Shown here piece by piece: positions 8,483 to 16,232 of a DNA stretch of 22,807 bases (positions within the stretch are counted from its first letter, which is position 1; each line of letters begins with the position of its first letter). Under the pieces are notes generated by a model. That model had not been told where the DNA came from. It searched no databases and was given only the letters and a program-made list of their open reading frames with translations. The position numbers and the translations under genes were made by a program. Origin of the DNA: a virus; IMG/VR virus record IMGVR_UViG_3300046001_003660, positions 1 to 22,807 of that record. The stretch is one strand, 5' to 3'.

Positions 8483-9061
8483 ATGCTACACATACTTTAT
8501 AATAATACTAACAATCTTGATGTAACGGTAAGTAATGAAAGTGAATTAGAGAACCCAACTTTTTTGTGGGTATTAACTAATTTAGAAACAAGAGATAAGA
8601 TTTATTTCATTCCATATCCTTCGGATGTCCCTCACGCAGGGAGATTTGACACATTCACTTTTACAACATTTCCATTAGAACCAATAGTATTAACAGGTTC
8701 AACTTGTAATATTCATATCAAACAAGGACAACATACATATACAATATACGACCAAGTAAGTCCAACAAACTTAAATCCATTACTATCTAATAGTGTTGTA
8801 GAAACAGGATTAGGATGGGTGGAACAAAACGAATTATGTTATAGTTTATATAACGACCAAAAAAAAAACGCTGAGGCGGTAGTATATAATATTGATGATG
8901 AGATATGTTATGAAACATATTTAAGTGATAATGAAGACGCAGAAGCAGTTATTTTTTATAATCCTGATTTGGTGTGTTTTGGGTTGAAGTGGAACGAAGC
9001 AATTGTATTTTGGAATAACGCAAACTTTAATTGGGAAACTCCAAATCCAGTTGTTAATTAA
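8483..9061 (+). CDS. Virion-associated hypothetical protein with C-terminal short repeats
   Basis: 192 residues. The N-terminal half (MLHILYNNTNNLDVTVSNESE, then NPTFLWVLTNLETRDKIYF) resembles small structural proteins that precede fibre genes in Bacteroidota phages: a beta-sandwich-like domain ending around YTIYDQVSP (about 90-100). The last 75 residues hold three related units: ELCYSLYNDQKKNAEAVVYN, DEICYETYLSDNEDAEAVIF and DLVCFGLKWNEAIVFW, each with a Cys near the start and an (A)EAV/I core. The ATG follows a terminator by 4 nt and the stop lies 22 nt before the tail fibre. A fibre-attachment or baseplate-periphery role is inferred from position only. Confidence 0.6.
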   Translation: MLHILYNNTNNLDVTVSNESELENPTFLWVLTNLETRDKIYFIPYPSDVPHAGRFDTFTFTTFPLEPIVLTGSTCNIHIKQGQHTYTIYDQVSPTNLNPLLSNSVVETGLGWVEQNELCYSLYNDQKKNAEAVVYNIDDEICYETYLSDNEDAEAVIFYNPDLVCFGLKWNEAIVFWNNANFNWETPNPVVN

Positions 9062-9083
9062 TTAAAAAAACATATATAATAAT

Positions 9084-12000
9084 ATGAGCACATTATACGG
9101 AAATAATATTAGTCAAACCTACCAAGGTTTAATAAAATTAAGTAATTCAACTACGGGCGTTACATCCGTTACACAATCATTACAAGATGGATTGGGAAAT
9201 AATATTCCTATACAAGTAAGTCAAACACAAGTTAATATATCAGGTAGTTTTTATATCAATAATGTTCCTATTACAAACGGAACAAACGGAACATCAGGAA
9301 CGAGTGGAGCAGCAGGTAGTTCAGGTTCAAGTGGAACGAGTGGAGCGTCAGGTAGTTCAGGTTCAACAGGTAGTAGTGGAACAGATGGTTCATCAGGAAC
9401 AAGTGGTGATAGTTTATTCGCACTAACAGGTTCAATATGGAACACAACAAATGATTTAGGTATAACAGGTTCATTAAATATTAATGGTAATATTACTGCA
9501 AACTCCGCATCATTTACTTATTTAGAAACGATATACGAGACAGCGTCAGTTATATATTCAAGTGGTTCAAATCAATTTGGAGACGCAAGTAACGACACAC
9601 AAACATTATTTGGGACAATTAAAATACCAACAGGACCAGTTGATATAACAGGTTCATTAACAGTTAATGGAGACCAATACATTTCTAATGGTGTATTACA
9701 AGTTGCAACATATCCACAAACAACAAAACAATGGTTCTCACCTACAACTATTCAAGCAATAGGCACATCATCAGTTGCTTACGAACAATATGTTGATGGT
9801 GGTGGTTATGATTGTTTTAATGTAGTATCAACATTAGATAGTGGTAGTGAGTTTAGAGATTTACCTTCGGACACTTTTGTATTTAATACTTGGTTACAAA
9901 TACCACAAAACACAGGAACCAATCCACCTCCTCAATTTAAAAGAGGGTTAGGTATTACAGGTTCATTAGATGTAAGTGGAACAACAAAACAAATTGGAGA
10001 TATATTTTTACAATCATCACAACAAACAACTGATTTTAGTAATGTAAGTTCATCTAATAATGGTAATTTAATATTTGGTGCGCAAGATGACGCAATACAA
10101 ATAGAACAAACAGGTTCATTAGTTATAAGTGGTTCAAATAATATTGTGGTATATGGAAAATATTATACAGGTTATTTTCCTGGTTATTATGGTTTTATAT
10201 CAGGTTCAGGAAACATATTAAGAGCACCAATATTATTATCAACAGGTTCATTATTAAAACCAAGTATAAGTAATAATATATCCGCAGGAACAACAATAAG
10301 ATTAAATTATATCACATCGTCAATCTCGGCTGGAACACCTAATTTTACAAACAATTTAACAGTAGGCAATGGTTCTGTTACTATCAACCATCAATCAGGT
10401 TCAGGTAATATTAACGGTAATATTTTTATGGGTAATATTTTTACCTCTAATCAAAATAATATTACATCTATTTCTAATCAAAATATAACATCTAATATTA
10501 TTAATGGAACAACTACCTTAAATCATATATCATCATCTTTTACTTTTGATAGGAACATTTCAGTTGGTCTTAATTCATTAACGGTAGATAATCATTATTC
10601 ATCATCAGCAAATCCTACACCATTTGTTTCAAGAAATATGTTTTTGGGAAACAGTAATGTTGTATATCTTTCAGGTAGTAATTCAAGTCAGATGCGCGGT
10701 GTAGTTCAAAGTTTTGTTGGAGGAAACCAAAATATTATTTCTTCATCATATGTTGGTGGAACATCAACCATTTTAACCAACACAATGATTTATGGAAATA
10801 ACTTAATGGTTTCTGCTTCAAGCCCAGCAACAACAAACGGAGGTTCAACATTTATAGGTAGATTTAACGCAACGGGTTCTCTTCAAGAAAGTAGTGAAAC
10901 CTCGGTATTTGTTGTTGGAACAGGAACATCAGCAGGAGCAAGAAGAAACGCCTTACATATTGATAGTAGTAACAATACAAGAATTACAGGTTCAGTTTCA
11001 ATATCAGGTTCATTACAAGTTAATGGTTTAAATGTTGTAACAGGTTCAGTTGCGTCAGATAGAAATGGTTTAATCACAACAGGGTCAGCAGGACAGACAC
11101 AAGTAATAACAGGTTCAGTTCAAATAGGTCCATCAACTAATTTCGGTCACCCACCATCATTAATTATTGGTTCTTTTGATAGTAGTAATAAAGCAGCAAA
11201 TATTACAGGTTCAGTTGGAGTATCAGGTTCAGTAAATGTATCAGGTTCAATCAATCTTAATGGTCTTCCTTTGGAAAGTAGTAATAGGAATGGTTTAATC
11301 ACAACAGGTTCTTATAGTATGTTTAATCCACAAGAAATATCAGGTTCATTAAGAATTACAAGTGGTTCATTAAAACTTGATAGAGGTAATGACGACGCAC
11401 AAATACAAGATTTTTATTCTCGTAATGTATTATATAAAAGCGAACAACTCAATAAGTTATTGGTAGGTGTTACTAATATGGACCAAGTAGATACAGAGTT
11501 TGGTGTGGCAAGTGGTAGTATAAACTTATTTCAATTTGGTGGTAATACTAACGCTTTTAGGTCAGGTAGTAATAATACTTTCTTTACATCAAATGTAGGG
11601 TTAAAGTCAGGTAGTAATAATACATTTATTGGAACATCACCATCATTCCAAACAGGTTCAGGAAACTTTATTATTGGTGGTTTTAATGATATAAGATTTT
11701 CAGGAACAGAGGTTAATAATTTATTTTCAATAGGAGCAGGAAATAATAATTCATTTCTTTTCAAGGAAGGTAATAACCCTCTTACTATTGTTGGAAACGC
11801 AACAATATCAGGTTCATTAGATATAACAGGGACTTATTCTGTTAATGGTGTTCCGCTTGGAGATGGAAATAGAAATGGTTTAATAACCACAGGGTCAGGT
11901 GTAGAACAATCTATAACAGGAGCGTTAAATGTAAGTAATGGTATTACATTAACAGGAGCCCAATTAAAAATAACAGACAATCCAATTACATTTAGTTCAT

Positions 12001-12692
12001 CTTACACATTAGGAACCGCTAATGATGTGTCAATAAATTACACACAAGGAGTTGGTTTAGGAATTAGAAATGGTAATATACAAATAGGTAGAGAAGCAGG
12101 ACAGAACTTTCTTAATAATCCAGACACAGCAGGAAACTTTTTATTCGGTCAATATGGTGGGCAAAGTTTTGAAAGTGGTTCAGGTAATGTATTTTTACAT
12201 ACAGGCGGTAGTCAATTTATTAGTGGTAGTAATAATACATTTGTTGGAAGAAATTACACAACAATTACAGGAGGAACAGGTAATGTTATATTAGGTGGGT
12301 ATGACGCACCTGAAACTAACATAAGTTCATTTATGTCGTTAGGTAATTTTGACACAAGTTTTATTACTAAAAGAACATCTCAACCTATTAGAATGAGTGA
12401 TAGTTTAACTATCACAGGTTCATTAAGAGTTACAAGTGATGTAATGTTCTCATCAGGTTCAAATAAGACGATGGGAACGATAGCGTTAGATGGTGCAAAC
12501 CCTGGTACTGCTACAATATCAAATACATTAGTAACAACAGGTAGTATGATATTCTTAACCAAACAAACTAACAATCATCCTAACGCAGGACCAGTAGTAG
12601 TAAGTTCAAAAGGTAGTGGAACATTTACAATAACATCAAACCATAATGGTGACACAGATGTTGTTGCTTATCAAATCATAAATCCTATATAA
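9084..12692 (+). CDS. Tail fibre with collagen-like stretch and beta-helical repeats
   Basis: 1202 residues. A short N-terminal attachment region (1-65, MSTLYGNNISQTYQGLIKLS) is followed by a collagen-like run of Gly-X-Y triplets at residues 66-108. Then come many ITGSLxVxG / SGSLxVNG units spaced along the protein, which suggest a trimeric beta-structured shaft. SGSNNTFIG-type units (about 840-880 and 1030-1075) resemble YadA-like or beta-helix head repeats. A compact C-terminal domain (about 1125-1202: TIALDGANPG, NTLVTTGSMIFLTKQ, GSGTFTITSN, VAYQIINP) looks like a receptor-binding or trimer-capping knob. No intramolecular chaperone is evident. This is the most likely host-recognition fibre, sited between a small virion gene and the portal. 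Confidence 0.85.
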   Translation: MSTLYGNNISQTYQGLIKLSNSTTGVTSVTQSLQDGLGNNIPIQVSQTQVNISGSFYINNVPITNGTNGTSGTSGAAGSSGSSGTSGASGSSGSTGSSGTDGSSGTSGDSLFALTGSIWNTTNDLGITGSLNINGNITANSASFTYLETIYETASVIYSSGSNQFGDASNDTQTLFGTIKIPTGPVDITGSLTVNGDQYISNGVLQVATYPQTTKQWFSPTTIQAIGTSSVAYEQYVDGGGYDCFNVVSTLDSGSEFRDLPSDTFVFNTWLQIPQNTGTNPPPQFKRGLGITGSLDVSGTTKQIGDIFLQSSQQTTDFSNVSSSNNGNLIFGAQDDAIQIEQTGSLVISGSNNIVVYGKYYTGYFPGYYGFISGSGNILRAPILLSTGSLLKPSISNNISAGTTIRLNYITSSISAGTPNFTNNLTVGNGSVTINHQSGSGNINGNIFMGNIFTSNQNNITSISNQNITSNIINGTTTLNHISSSFTFDRNISVGLNSLTVDNHYSSSANPTPFVSRNMFLGNSNVVYLSGSNSSQMRGVVQSFVGGNQNIISSSYVGGTSTILTNTMIYGNNLMVSASSPATTNGGSTFIGRFNATGSLQESSETSVFVVGTGTSAGARRNALHIDSSNNTRITGSVSISGSLQVNGLNVVTGSVASDRNGLITTGSAGQTQVITGSVQIGPSTNFGHPPSLIIGSFDSSNKAANITGSVGVSGSVNVSGSINLNGLPLESSNRNGLITTGSYSMFNPQEISGSLRITSGSLKLDRGNDDAQIQDFYSRNVLYKSEQLNKLLVGVTNMDQVDTEFGVASGSINLFQFGGNTNAFRSGSNNTFFTSNVGLKSGSNNTFIGTSPSFQTGSGNFIIGGFNDIRFSGTEVNNLFSIGAGNNNSFLFKEGNNPLTIVGNATISGSLDITGTYSVNGVPLGDGNRNGLITTGSGVEQSITGALNVSNGITLTGAQLKITDNPITFSSSYTLGTANDVSINYTQGVGLGIRNGNIQIGREAGQNFLNNPDTAGNFLFGQYGGQSFESGSGNVFLHTGGSQFISGSNNTFVGRNYTTITGGTGNVILGGYDAPETNISSFMSLGNFDTSFITKRTSQPIRMSDSLTITGSLRVTSDVMFSSGSNKTMGTIALDGANPGTATISNTLVTTGSMIFLTKQTNNHPNAGPVVVSSKGSGTFTITSNHNGDTDVVAYQIINPI
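9279..9407 (+). repeat. Collagen-like Gly-X-Y coding repeat in tail fibre
   Basis: Fourteen Gly-X-Y triplets plus a final Gly, with X/Y almost only Ser, Thr, Ala, Asn or Asp and no proline. Codons are recurrent (gga/ggt, agt/tca, aca/acg), giving a near-repetitive DNA stretch able to expand or contract in units of nine bases without changing frame. Confidence 0.85.
11055..11897 (+). repeat. Three dispersed RNGLITTGS-coding repeats in tail fibre
   Basis: Nearly identical 33-base segments occur at 11055-11087, 11280-11312 and 11865-11897, each coding (S/G)(D/N)RNGLITTGS. Each is followed within about 20 residues by a TGS/SGS plus hydrophobic strand. They mark module boundaries of the shaft and are long enough to support homologous recombination between modules. 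Confidence 0.75.
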
Positions 12693-12737
12693 TTAAAATA
12701 TTCAGGATAAACGAAAAAAAGATTATATTTATAATAT

Positions 12738-13790
12738 ATGAGTAATAAAAATAAAATAACATTAGATAGTTTCAATTTTGATGGAGCGGCAAGATTGCCG
12801 ATATACATTGAAATAACTAAAAATGACCCTTGGGTGAGGTATGGTGAAAATAATAATCTGTATAGTTCATTTCAAGTGTTCTATCAAAATGTTCCAATAC
12901 ACAGGGCTTGTCTTCAATCAAAAATAATGGGAGTTCAAGGTAAGAGTTTAACAACAGAAGACCCTTCACATCAACAATTAATTGAGATGGCTAATCCATA
13001 TGAAGATTTATATTCCGTATATAAAAAAATGGTAAAGGATTATCTTGTATTGGGTTCGTTCTCATCACAAATTGTTCGTAGTAATGACGGAGGTATAGCA
13101 CATTTTTATCATATGCCTGTGGATAAAATCCGTTCAGGTAAAGCAGGAGAAGATGATGTTGTAAGATGTTATTACGTAAGTGAAAATTGGGATAAGTATA
13201 GAGAACCAAGATATAAACCAAGAGAGGTTTATGCTTTTTCTATGAACGACACAGATAATGCGCAACAAATATTTTATTATAGAGATTATGAACCTAATGG
13301 AACTTTCTATTATGGTTTCCCATCTTACATTAGTTGTGTTCCATCATTACAATTAGCAATAGAGGTTGTTAATCATCACCTTACATCAATACAATCAAAC
13401 TTAACACCATCTATGGCTTTAAGTTTGGTTGGAGAAATACCACCACCCGAAGAAAGACAAAATATATTGGAGAAATTAAAAACAATGTATGGTGGAACCA
13501 ACGGACAAAAGTTTTTCCTAAACTTTATTGAATCGTCAGAACAAAAACCCCAAGTAGATATTATTACTCCAACAACGACTGACGGATTATATAACAACAT
13601 ACAATCACAAATAACACAAAATGTAATTACAGCACACCAAATCACATCTCCATTACTATTAGGTATTAGAGATTTAGGTGGTAATGGATTGGGAAACAAC
13701 AAGGATGAAATACTTATATCATATAATCATTTCATTAATACAAGTTGTAAGCCCGTTCAACGAGTTATATTAGGTGAGTTAGAAAAATAG
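12738..13790 (+). CDS. Portal protein, N-terminal 350 residues (ends at an in-frame TAG)
   Basis: 350 residues to the TAG at 13788. Portal-like features include WVRYGENNNLYSSFQVFYQNVPIHRACLQSK (broken, about 32-62), LLGSF-style KDYLVLGSFSSQIVR, the MPVDKIRSGK segment, YFYRDY-like IFYYRDYEPNG, and ITSPLLLGIRDLGGNGLGNNKDE (about 312-334), which I associate with portals of Bacteroidota phages. Portals form the dodecameric DNA gate of the capsid. The family is usually about 430-500 residues; here the frame stops inside what should be the C-terminal region, and the very same frame continues for 103 more codons with fitting sequence. The gene is either cut by a point change, read through, or affected by a sequence error. 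Confidence 0.8.
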   Translation: MSNKNKITLDSFNFDGAARLPIYIEITKNDPWVRYGENNNLYSSFQVFYQNVPIHRACLQSKIMGVQGKSLTTEDPSHQQLIEMANPYEDLYSVYKKMVKDYLVLGSFSSQIVRSNDGGIAHFYHMPVDKIRSGKAGEDDVVRCYYVSENWDKYREPRYKPREVYAFSMNDTDNAQQIFYYRDYEPNGTFYYGFPSYISCVPSLQLAIEVVNHHLTSIQSNLTPSMALSLVGEIPPPEERQNILEKLKTMYGGTNGQKFFLNFIESSEQKPQVDIITPTTTDGLYNNIQSQITQNVITAHQITSPLLLGIRDLGGNGLGNNKDEILISYNHFINTSCKPVQRVILGELEK

Positions 13791-14102
13791 ATATACTTAA
13801 AAACAAAAACAAAAGTTAAATTAATTTTAGAACAAAACCCAATCTTGGATATTGATGAATTACCTGGCGATGCAGGAGTTAAACAAACATTACCACAACA
13901 AGAAAGTGAAATGTCTATTAACCAAAACATTAAAGGATTGAAGGGTAGAGAATATCAAGCGTTAATGAGAATTATACGAGAGTTTAATAAAGGAAAAATA
14001 AACAGACTTCAAGCAACTCAAATGTTACAAACTGGTTATGGATTAACCAACGAGGATATGAATATTTGGTTAGGAGAAGAAGAAGAACAACAAACAATTT
14101 AA
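13791..14102 (+). pseudogene. In-frame continuation of the portal after the TAG (C-terminal part)
   Basis: The 103 codons between the TAG and the TAA at 14100 stay in the portal frame and contain no other stop. They read IYLKTKTKVKLILEQNPIL, then DIDELPGDAGVKQ, then a helical end with KGREYQALMRIIREFNKGK and LQTGYGLTNEDMNIWLGE. This matches the kind of C-terminus portal proteins of this group have (a KLILEQNPIL strand followed by helices). There is no ATG until about codon 41; only a TTG at 13845 offers an earlier start. With the TAG read as an amino acid the portal would be 454 residues, a normal length. I judge it to be the same gene, not an independent one. Confidence 0.7.
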
Positions 14103-14104
14103 TT

Positions 14105-14701
14105 ATGGCAACATTAGTAATGATGGTTTCAGTGGAAAGAGTAGTTCAAATGACTTCCATTTCACAAAACTTAGACACACATACAATTCGTCCGAACATC
14201 TTTATCGCACAAGAACAAGTGAGACAGATATTGGGTGATTTACAATACTCCGAACTTATACAAAAGATAGGTGATGGTGATGCTCTAACACAAAATGAAA
14301 CATACTTAATGGACTACATACAGCCGTTTTTAATATGGCTTTCTGCACTTGAAACTACTGTAAGTATGTATATGAAGATGGTTAATAATGGTGTTACGAC
14401 AGGAACCGATGGAGATGGTCGTAAGGGTGTTAGTATTGAAGAATTAAAGTTTCTTCGTTCTATGCTTACCAACAGAAGTGAAACATACAGGAAACAATTA
14501 CAAGAGTATATCCGTATTAATTTAGGATTATATCCATTAATTGCACAATCAAACTCTAATCAAGTTGTAAGGAGTAAAAGAAGAGCGAACTATTTTTCAG
14601 GCATCCACTTTGATGATTATTCTTATCGTAGTGTTTATTTCCCTGGTGCTGATAGATATAGTGAATTAGCGCACACAGACCCACCGGGTTGTGATATATA
14701 A
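14105..14701 (+). CDS. Head-tail connector / DUF6712-like protein
   Basis: 198 residues from the ATG at 14105, 2 nt after the preceding stop; a longer frame opens at 14066 but would overlap the portal tail and add an arginine-rich leader, so I reject that start. The opening MATLVMMVSVERVVQMTSISQNLD, then IRPNIFIAQEQVRQILGDLQY and a helical ETYLMDYIQPFLIWLSALETTV stretch (broken, about 60-85), fit DUF6712-type proteins found next to portals in Bacteroidota phages. These are thought to be head-completion adaptors. The C-terminus (NYFSGIHFDDYSYR...) is less conserved-looking. The adjoining portal supports the assignment. Confidence 0.6.
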   Translation: MATLVMMVSVERVVQMTSISQNLDTHTIRPNIFIAQEQVRQILGDLQYSELIQKIGDGDALTQNETYLMDYIQPFLIWLSALETTVSMYMKMVNNGVTTGTDGDGRKGVSIEELKFLRSMLTNRSETYRKQLQEYIRINLGLYPLIAQSNSNQVVRSKRRANYFSGIHFDDYSYRSVYFPGADRYSELAHTDPPGCDI

Positions 14702-14710
14702 AAAAAAAAT

Positions 14711-14965
14711 ATGAAAGACATACTATTACAAATACTATTATCAGCAGGAACTTCCCTTATTGGATATGTTCTTGGATATAGAAAATCAAAAAATGAAATT
14801 GAAGGCGGTCGTCTTGAAAATCTTGAAAAGTCATTAACAATATATCAAACACTTATTGATGATTTAAGTAGAAAGGTTGAAGATTTATCTACACATATTG
14901 TTCGGTTGGAATTAACGATTGATAGTTTGAAACAAGAGAACAGAAAATTAAAAGGTAGTATATGA
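14711..14965 (+). CDS. Small membrane-anchored coiled-coil protein
   Basis: 84 residues. An N-terminal hydrophobic segment (residues 3-21, ILLQILLSAGTSLIGYVLG) is followed by a basic stop (YRKSK) and then a continuous amphipathic helix to the end (ENLEKSLTIYQTLIDDLSRKV, HIVRLELTIDSLKQE). The layout (one anchor, then a coiled coil facing the cytoplasm or periplasm) occurs in holins, spanin partners and small phage membrane proteins. No lysis enzyme is in the window, so a lysis role is only possible. Its stop TGA overlaps the ATG of the next micro-gene (ATGA). Confidence 0.65.
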   Translation: MKDILLQILLSAGTSLIGYVLGYRKSKNEIEGGRLENLEKSLTIYQTLIDDLSRKVEDLSTHIVRLELTIDSLKQENRKLKGSI

Positions 14966-15075
14966 GAAAAGATTTACAATTCTTCCGAACCAAAATAGAA
15001 TTACAAGTAGCGGAAATGGTATATAGATATTACGACCATAAACATAACATAATATTTAAGTTCATAAACTTATGA
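14962..15075 (+). CDS. 37-residue micro-protein with ATGA junctions at both ends
   Basis: A short frame MRKDLQFFRTKIELQVAEMV...FKFINL that starts in the ATGA shared with the upstream stop and ends in the ATGA shared with the downstream start. These two overlaps, and the lack of any other use for these 110 bases, argue that it is translated by coupling. The peptide is basic, likely helical (residues 7-24), with no membrane segment. Function unknown. Confidence 0.55.
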   Translation: MRKDLQFFRTKIELQVAEMVYRYYDHKHNIIFKFINL

Positions 15076-15419
15076 CGACATTTTTTTCATTTATAAAAAA
15101 ATATAATAAAAAACATTTCAAGAGTTATAGTGATTATCCTGATGCTGTAAAAAATAACGCGAAAAGAGGAATTGAACTTAATAAAGAAAATGGAAACAAA
15201 TGTGCTACACAGGTTGGGAAAGTAAGAGCGCAACAATTAGCGCAAGGAGAACCAATCAGTGAAGAAACAATTAAGAGGATGTATAGTTATTTGAGTAGAG
15301 CAGAAACCTATTACGATAGTTCAGACGACAATACAGATTGTGGATATATATCTTTTTTGTTATGGGGAGGAAAATCCGCGTTAAGTTGGTCGGAAAGTAA
15401 GGTTAATTCATTTAAGTAA
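15072..15419 (+). CDS. Small conserved phage head-associated domain protein
   Basis: 115 residues. The signature SDYPDAVKNNAKRGIELNKENGNKCAT (broken at about 19-45), VGKVRAQQLAQGEPISEETIKRMYSYLSR (46-74) and the closing WGGKSALSWSESKV matches a small domain I know from phage proteins, often fused to prohead proteases or other virion proteins; there it ends in WGGDxGxxWAxxK. Here it stands alone as the last gene of the rightward late block, coupled by ATGA to the micro-gene. A DNA-packaging or head-assembly role is the usual context, but the biochemical function is not known to me. Confidence 0.55.
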   Translation: MTTFFSFIKKYNKKHFKSYSDYPDAVKNNAKRGIELNKENGNKCATQVGKVRAQQLAQGEPISEETIKRMYSYLSRAETYYDSSDDNTDCGYISFLLWGGKSALSWSESKVNSFK

Positions 15420-15485
15420 AATAATCCATCATTAAATTACATTACATATGTCAGTGATGGGATAAACCCACATTAATCATTAATT

Positions 15486-15513
15486 AGAGTTCCATTTTGG
15501 GACTTTCTTTATT
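15486..15513 (+). terminator. Weak terminator-like hairpin after late block
   Basis: AGAGTTCC (15486-15493) can pair with GGGACTTT (15499-15506) around a 5-nt ATTTT loop with wobble pairs, followed by the U-rich CTTTATTT. A competing pairing (ACTTTC at 15502 with GAAAGT about 15 nt on) is possible. It is the only plausible stop for rightward late transcription before the leftward block. A further stem (CCATCA 15426-15431 with TGATGG 15455-15460) lies upstream without a T tract. Confidence 0.35.
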
Positions 15514-15535
15514 TGGTGAGGAAAGTGTGAGGCAC

Positions 15536-15561
15536 AAAAAAAGACGACCTTAAATCGTCTT
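15536..15561 (-). terminator. Rho-independent terminator of the leftward operon
   Basis: Read on the minus strand, AAGACGA (15561-15555) pairs with TCGTCTT (15547-15541), a 7-bp stem with a 7-nt loop, followed by a run of T (complement of 15542-15536). It ends the minus-strand genes 97 nt after their last stop codon. Confidence 0.75.
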
Positions 15562-15632
15562 AAAACTACTAACCCCGACCTTAACATACTAAAACAAAAT
15601 TAAAAAAATAAAATGGAACCTGTGGTCGGGGT
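15560..15632 (-). repeat. Inverted-repeat RNA element, copy A (3' UTR of leftward operon)
   Basis: On the minus strand ACCCCGACC (15632-15624) pairs perfectly with GGTCGGGGT (15580-15572) over a loop of 43 nt. The 3' side belongs to a 22-base segment (15560-15581) that is identical to 16113-16134 in copy B. It leads straight into the operon terminator. It lies in the mRNA 3' to the gene at 15658-15846. Confidence 0.7.
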
Positions 15633-15657
15633 GTTCGTTATTACCCTTGGGGGGAAA

Positions 15658-15846
15658 TTATTTTAACTTACTAATAATAGAATTGATATATTCTATCTTA
15701 CCTATATAATCAGTAGGGGTATTTTTAATTTCTTTTCGTAAATTGATTTTAATACAAGCAAGGTCATTTTTAGTTAGTGTTACATCAACTATTTCTAACA
15801 TTTCTTTTTCTAAATCTTTTTTCAATTTTTTTATATCTTTTTCCAT
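15658..15846 (-). CDS. Short helical hypothetical protein
   Basis: 62 residues, MEKDIKKLKKDLEKEMLEIVD followed by a second helix ending YINSIISKLK. Highly charged (Lys/Glu), likely a coiled coil; no cysteines apart from one, no membrane segment. Its ATG directly follows the stop of the upstream minus-strand gene (0 nt gap), so the two are co-translated. It is the last gene of the leftward block, lying just before inverted-repeat copy A and the terminator. Function unknown. Confidence 0.55.
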   Translation of the reverse strand: MEKDIKKLKKDLEKEMLEIVDVTLTKNDLACIKINLRKEIKNTPTDYIGKIEYINSIISKLK

Positions 15847-16086
15847 TTAATTTGTTTTTAATTTTTTACCAATCTCAATACATCTATCATACGAAACATT
15901 CTTGAAAGCCGTATCGGTTCCAACCTTCTGTCCCTGTATGGCGGAGGTTCCGTAAGTATATTTCTTAACCATAAAGGTCGGTAGTGATTTTTTGTTCTCG
16001 TTCAATACTTTTGTTAAAGCATCAAGGTAGTCAAAAAACTCGTTCTCGGGTAGTTGTTTCAGTTCTTCATCAGTTAATCTTTTCAT
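15847..16086 (-). CDS. Small hypothetical protein
   Basis: 79 residues beginning MKRLTDEELKQLPENEFFDYLDALTKVL, an acidic helical front, then FMVKKYTYGTSAIQGQKVGTD and a helical end (YDRCIEIGKKLK). No family recognised. It has its own candidate promoter 147 nt upstream (16233-16269) and a leader holding inverted-repeat copy B, so it may be controlled separately from the larger operon. It abuts the downstream 62-residue gene. Confidence 0.6.
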   Translation of the reverse strand: MKRLTDEELKQLPENEFFDYLDALTKVLNENKKSLPTFMVKKYTYGTSAIQGQKVGTDTAFKNVSYDRCIEIGKKLKTN

Positions 16087-16112
16087 AATCGTTTTGTTTT
16101 ATTCTTTATCAA

Positions 16113-16206
16113 TTAAAACTACTAACCCCGACCTAATCGTATTAATTCAAAAATGGGTAAATCATCATTGTTAATACTCGTCTATCTTTTGGATGCGAGG
16201 TCGGGG
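16113..16206 (-). repeat. Inverted-repeat RNA element, copy B (5' leader of small-gene pair)
   Basis: On the minus strand CCCCGACCT (16134-16126, complement form) and AGGTCGGGG pair across 16126-16134 and 16198-16206, a perfect 9-bp stem over a 63-nt loop. The segment 16113-16134 is identical over 22 bases to 15560-15581 in copy A. The loop sequences of the two copies are unrelated. It lies in the leader between the candidate promoter and the ATG at 16086. Confidence 0.7.
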
Positions 16207-16232
16207 CTTTCGTTTTTACCTTTATTGAACCA

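Noticed and set aside
9251-9474. Minus-strand Pro/Leu-rich frames opposite the collagen-like tract
   Set aside because: They are the mirror of repetitive Gly/Ser/Thr codons and have no start signals.
12724-12731. TATATTTA before the portal gene as a promoter
   Set aside because: No TTG at a fitting distance upstream, and the ATG begins only 6 nt later, so it would leave almost no leader.
13788-13790. Genome-wide recoding of TAG to an amino acid
   Set aside because: All other long frames contain no internal TAG, and TAG serves as a plausible stop at 5970 and at 20941, where a terminator follows. One TAG in one gene does not support an altered code.
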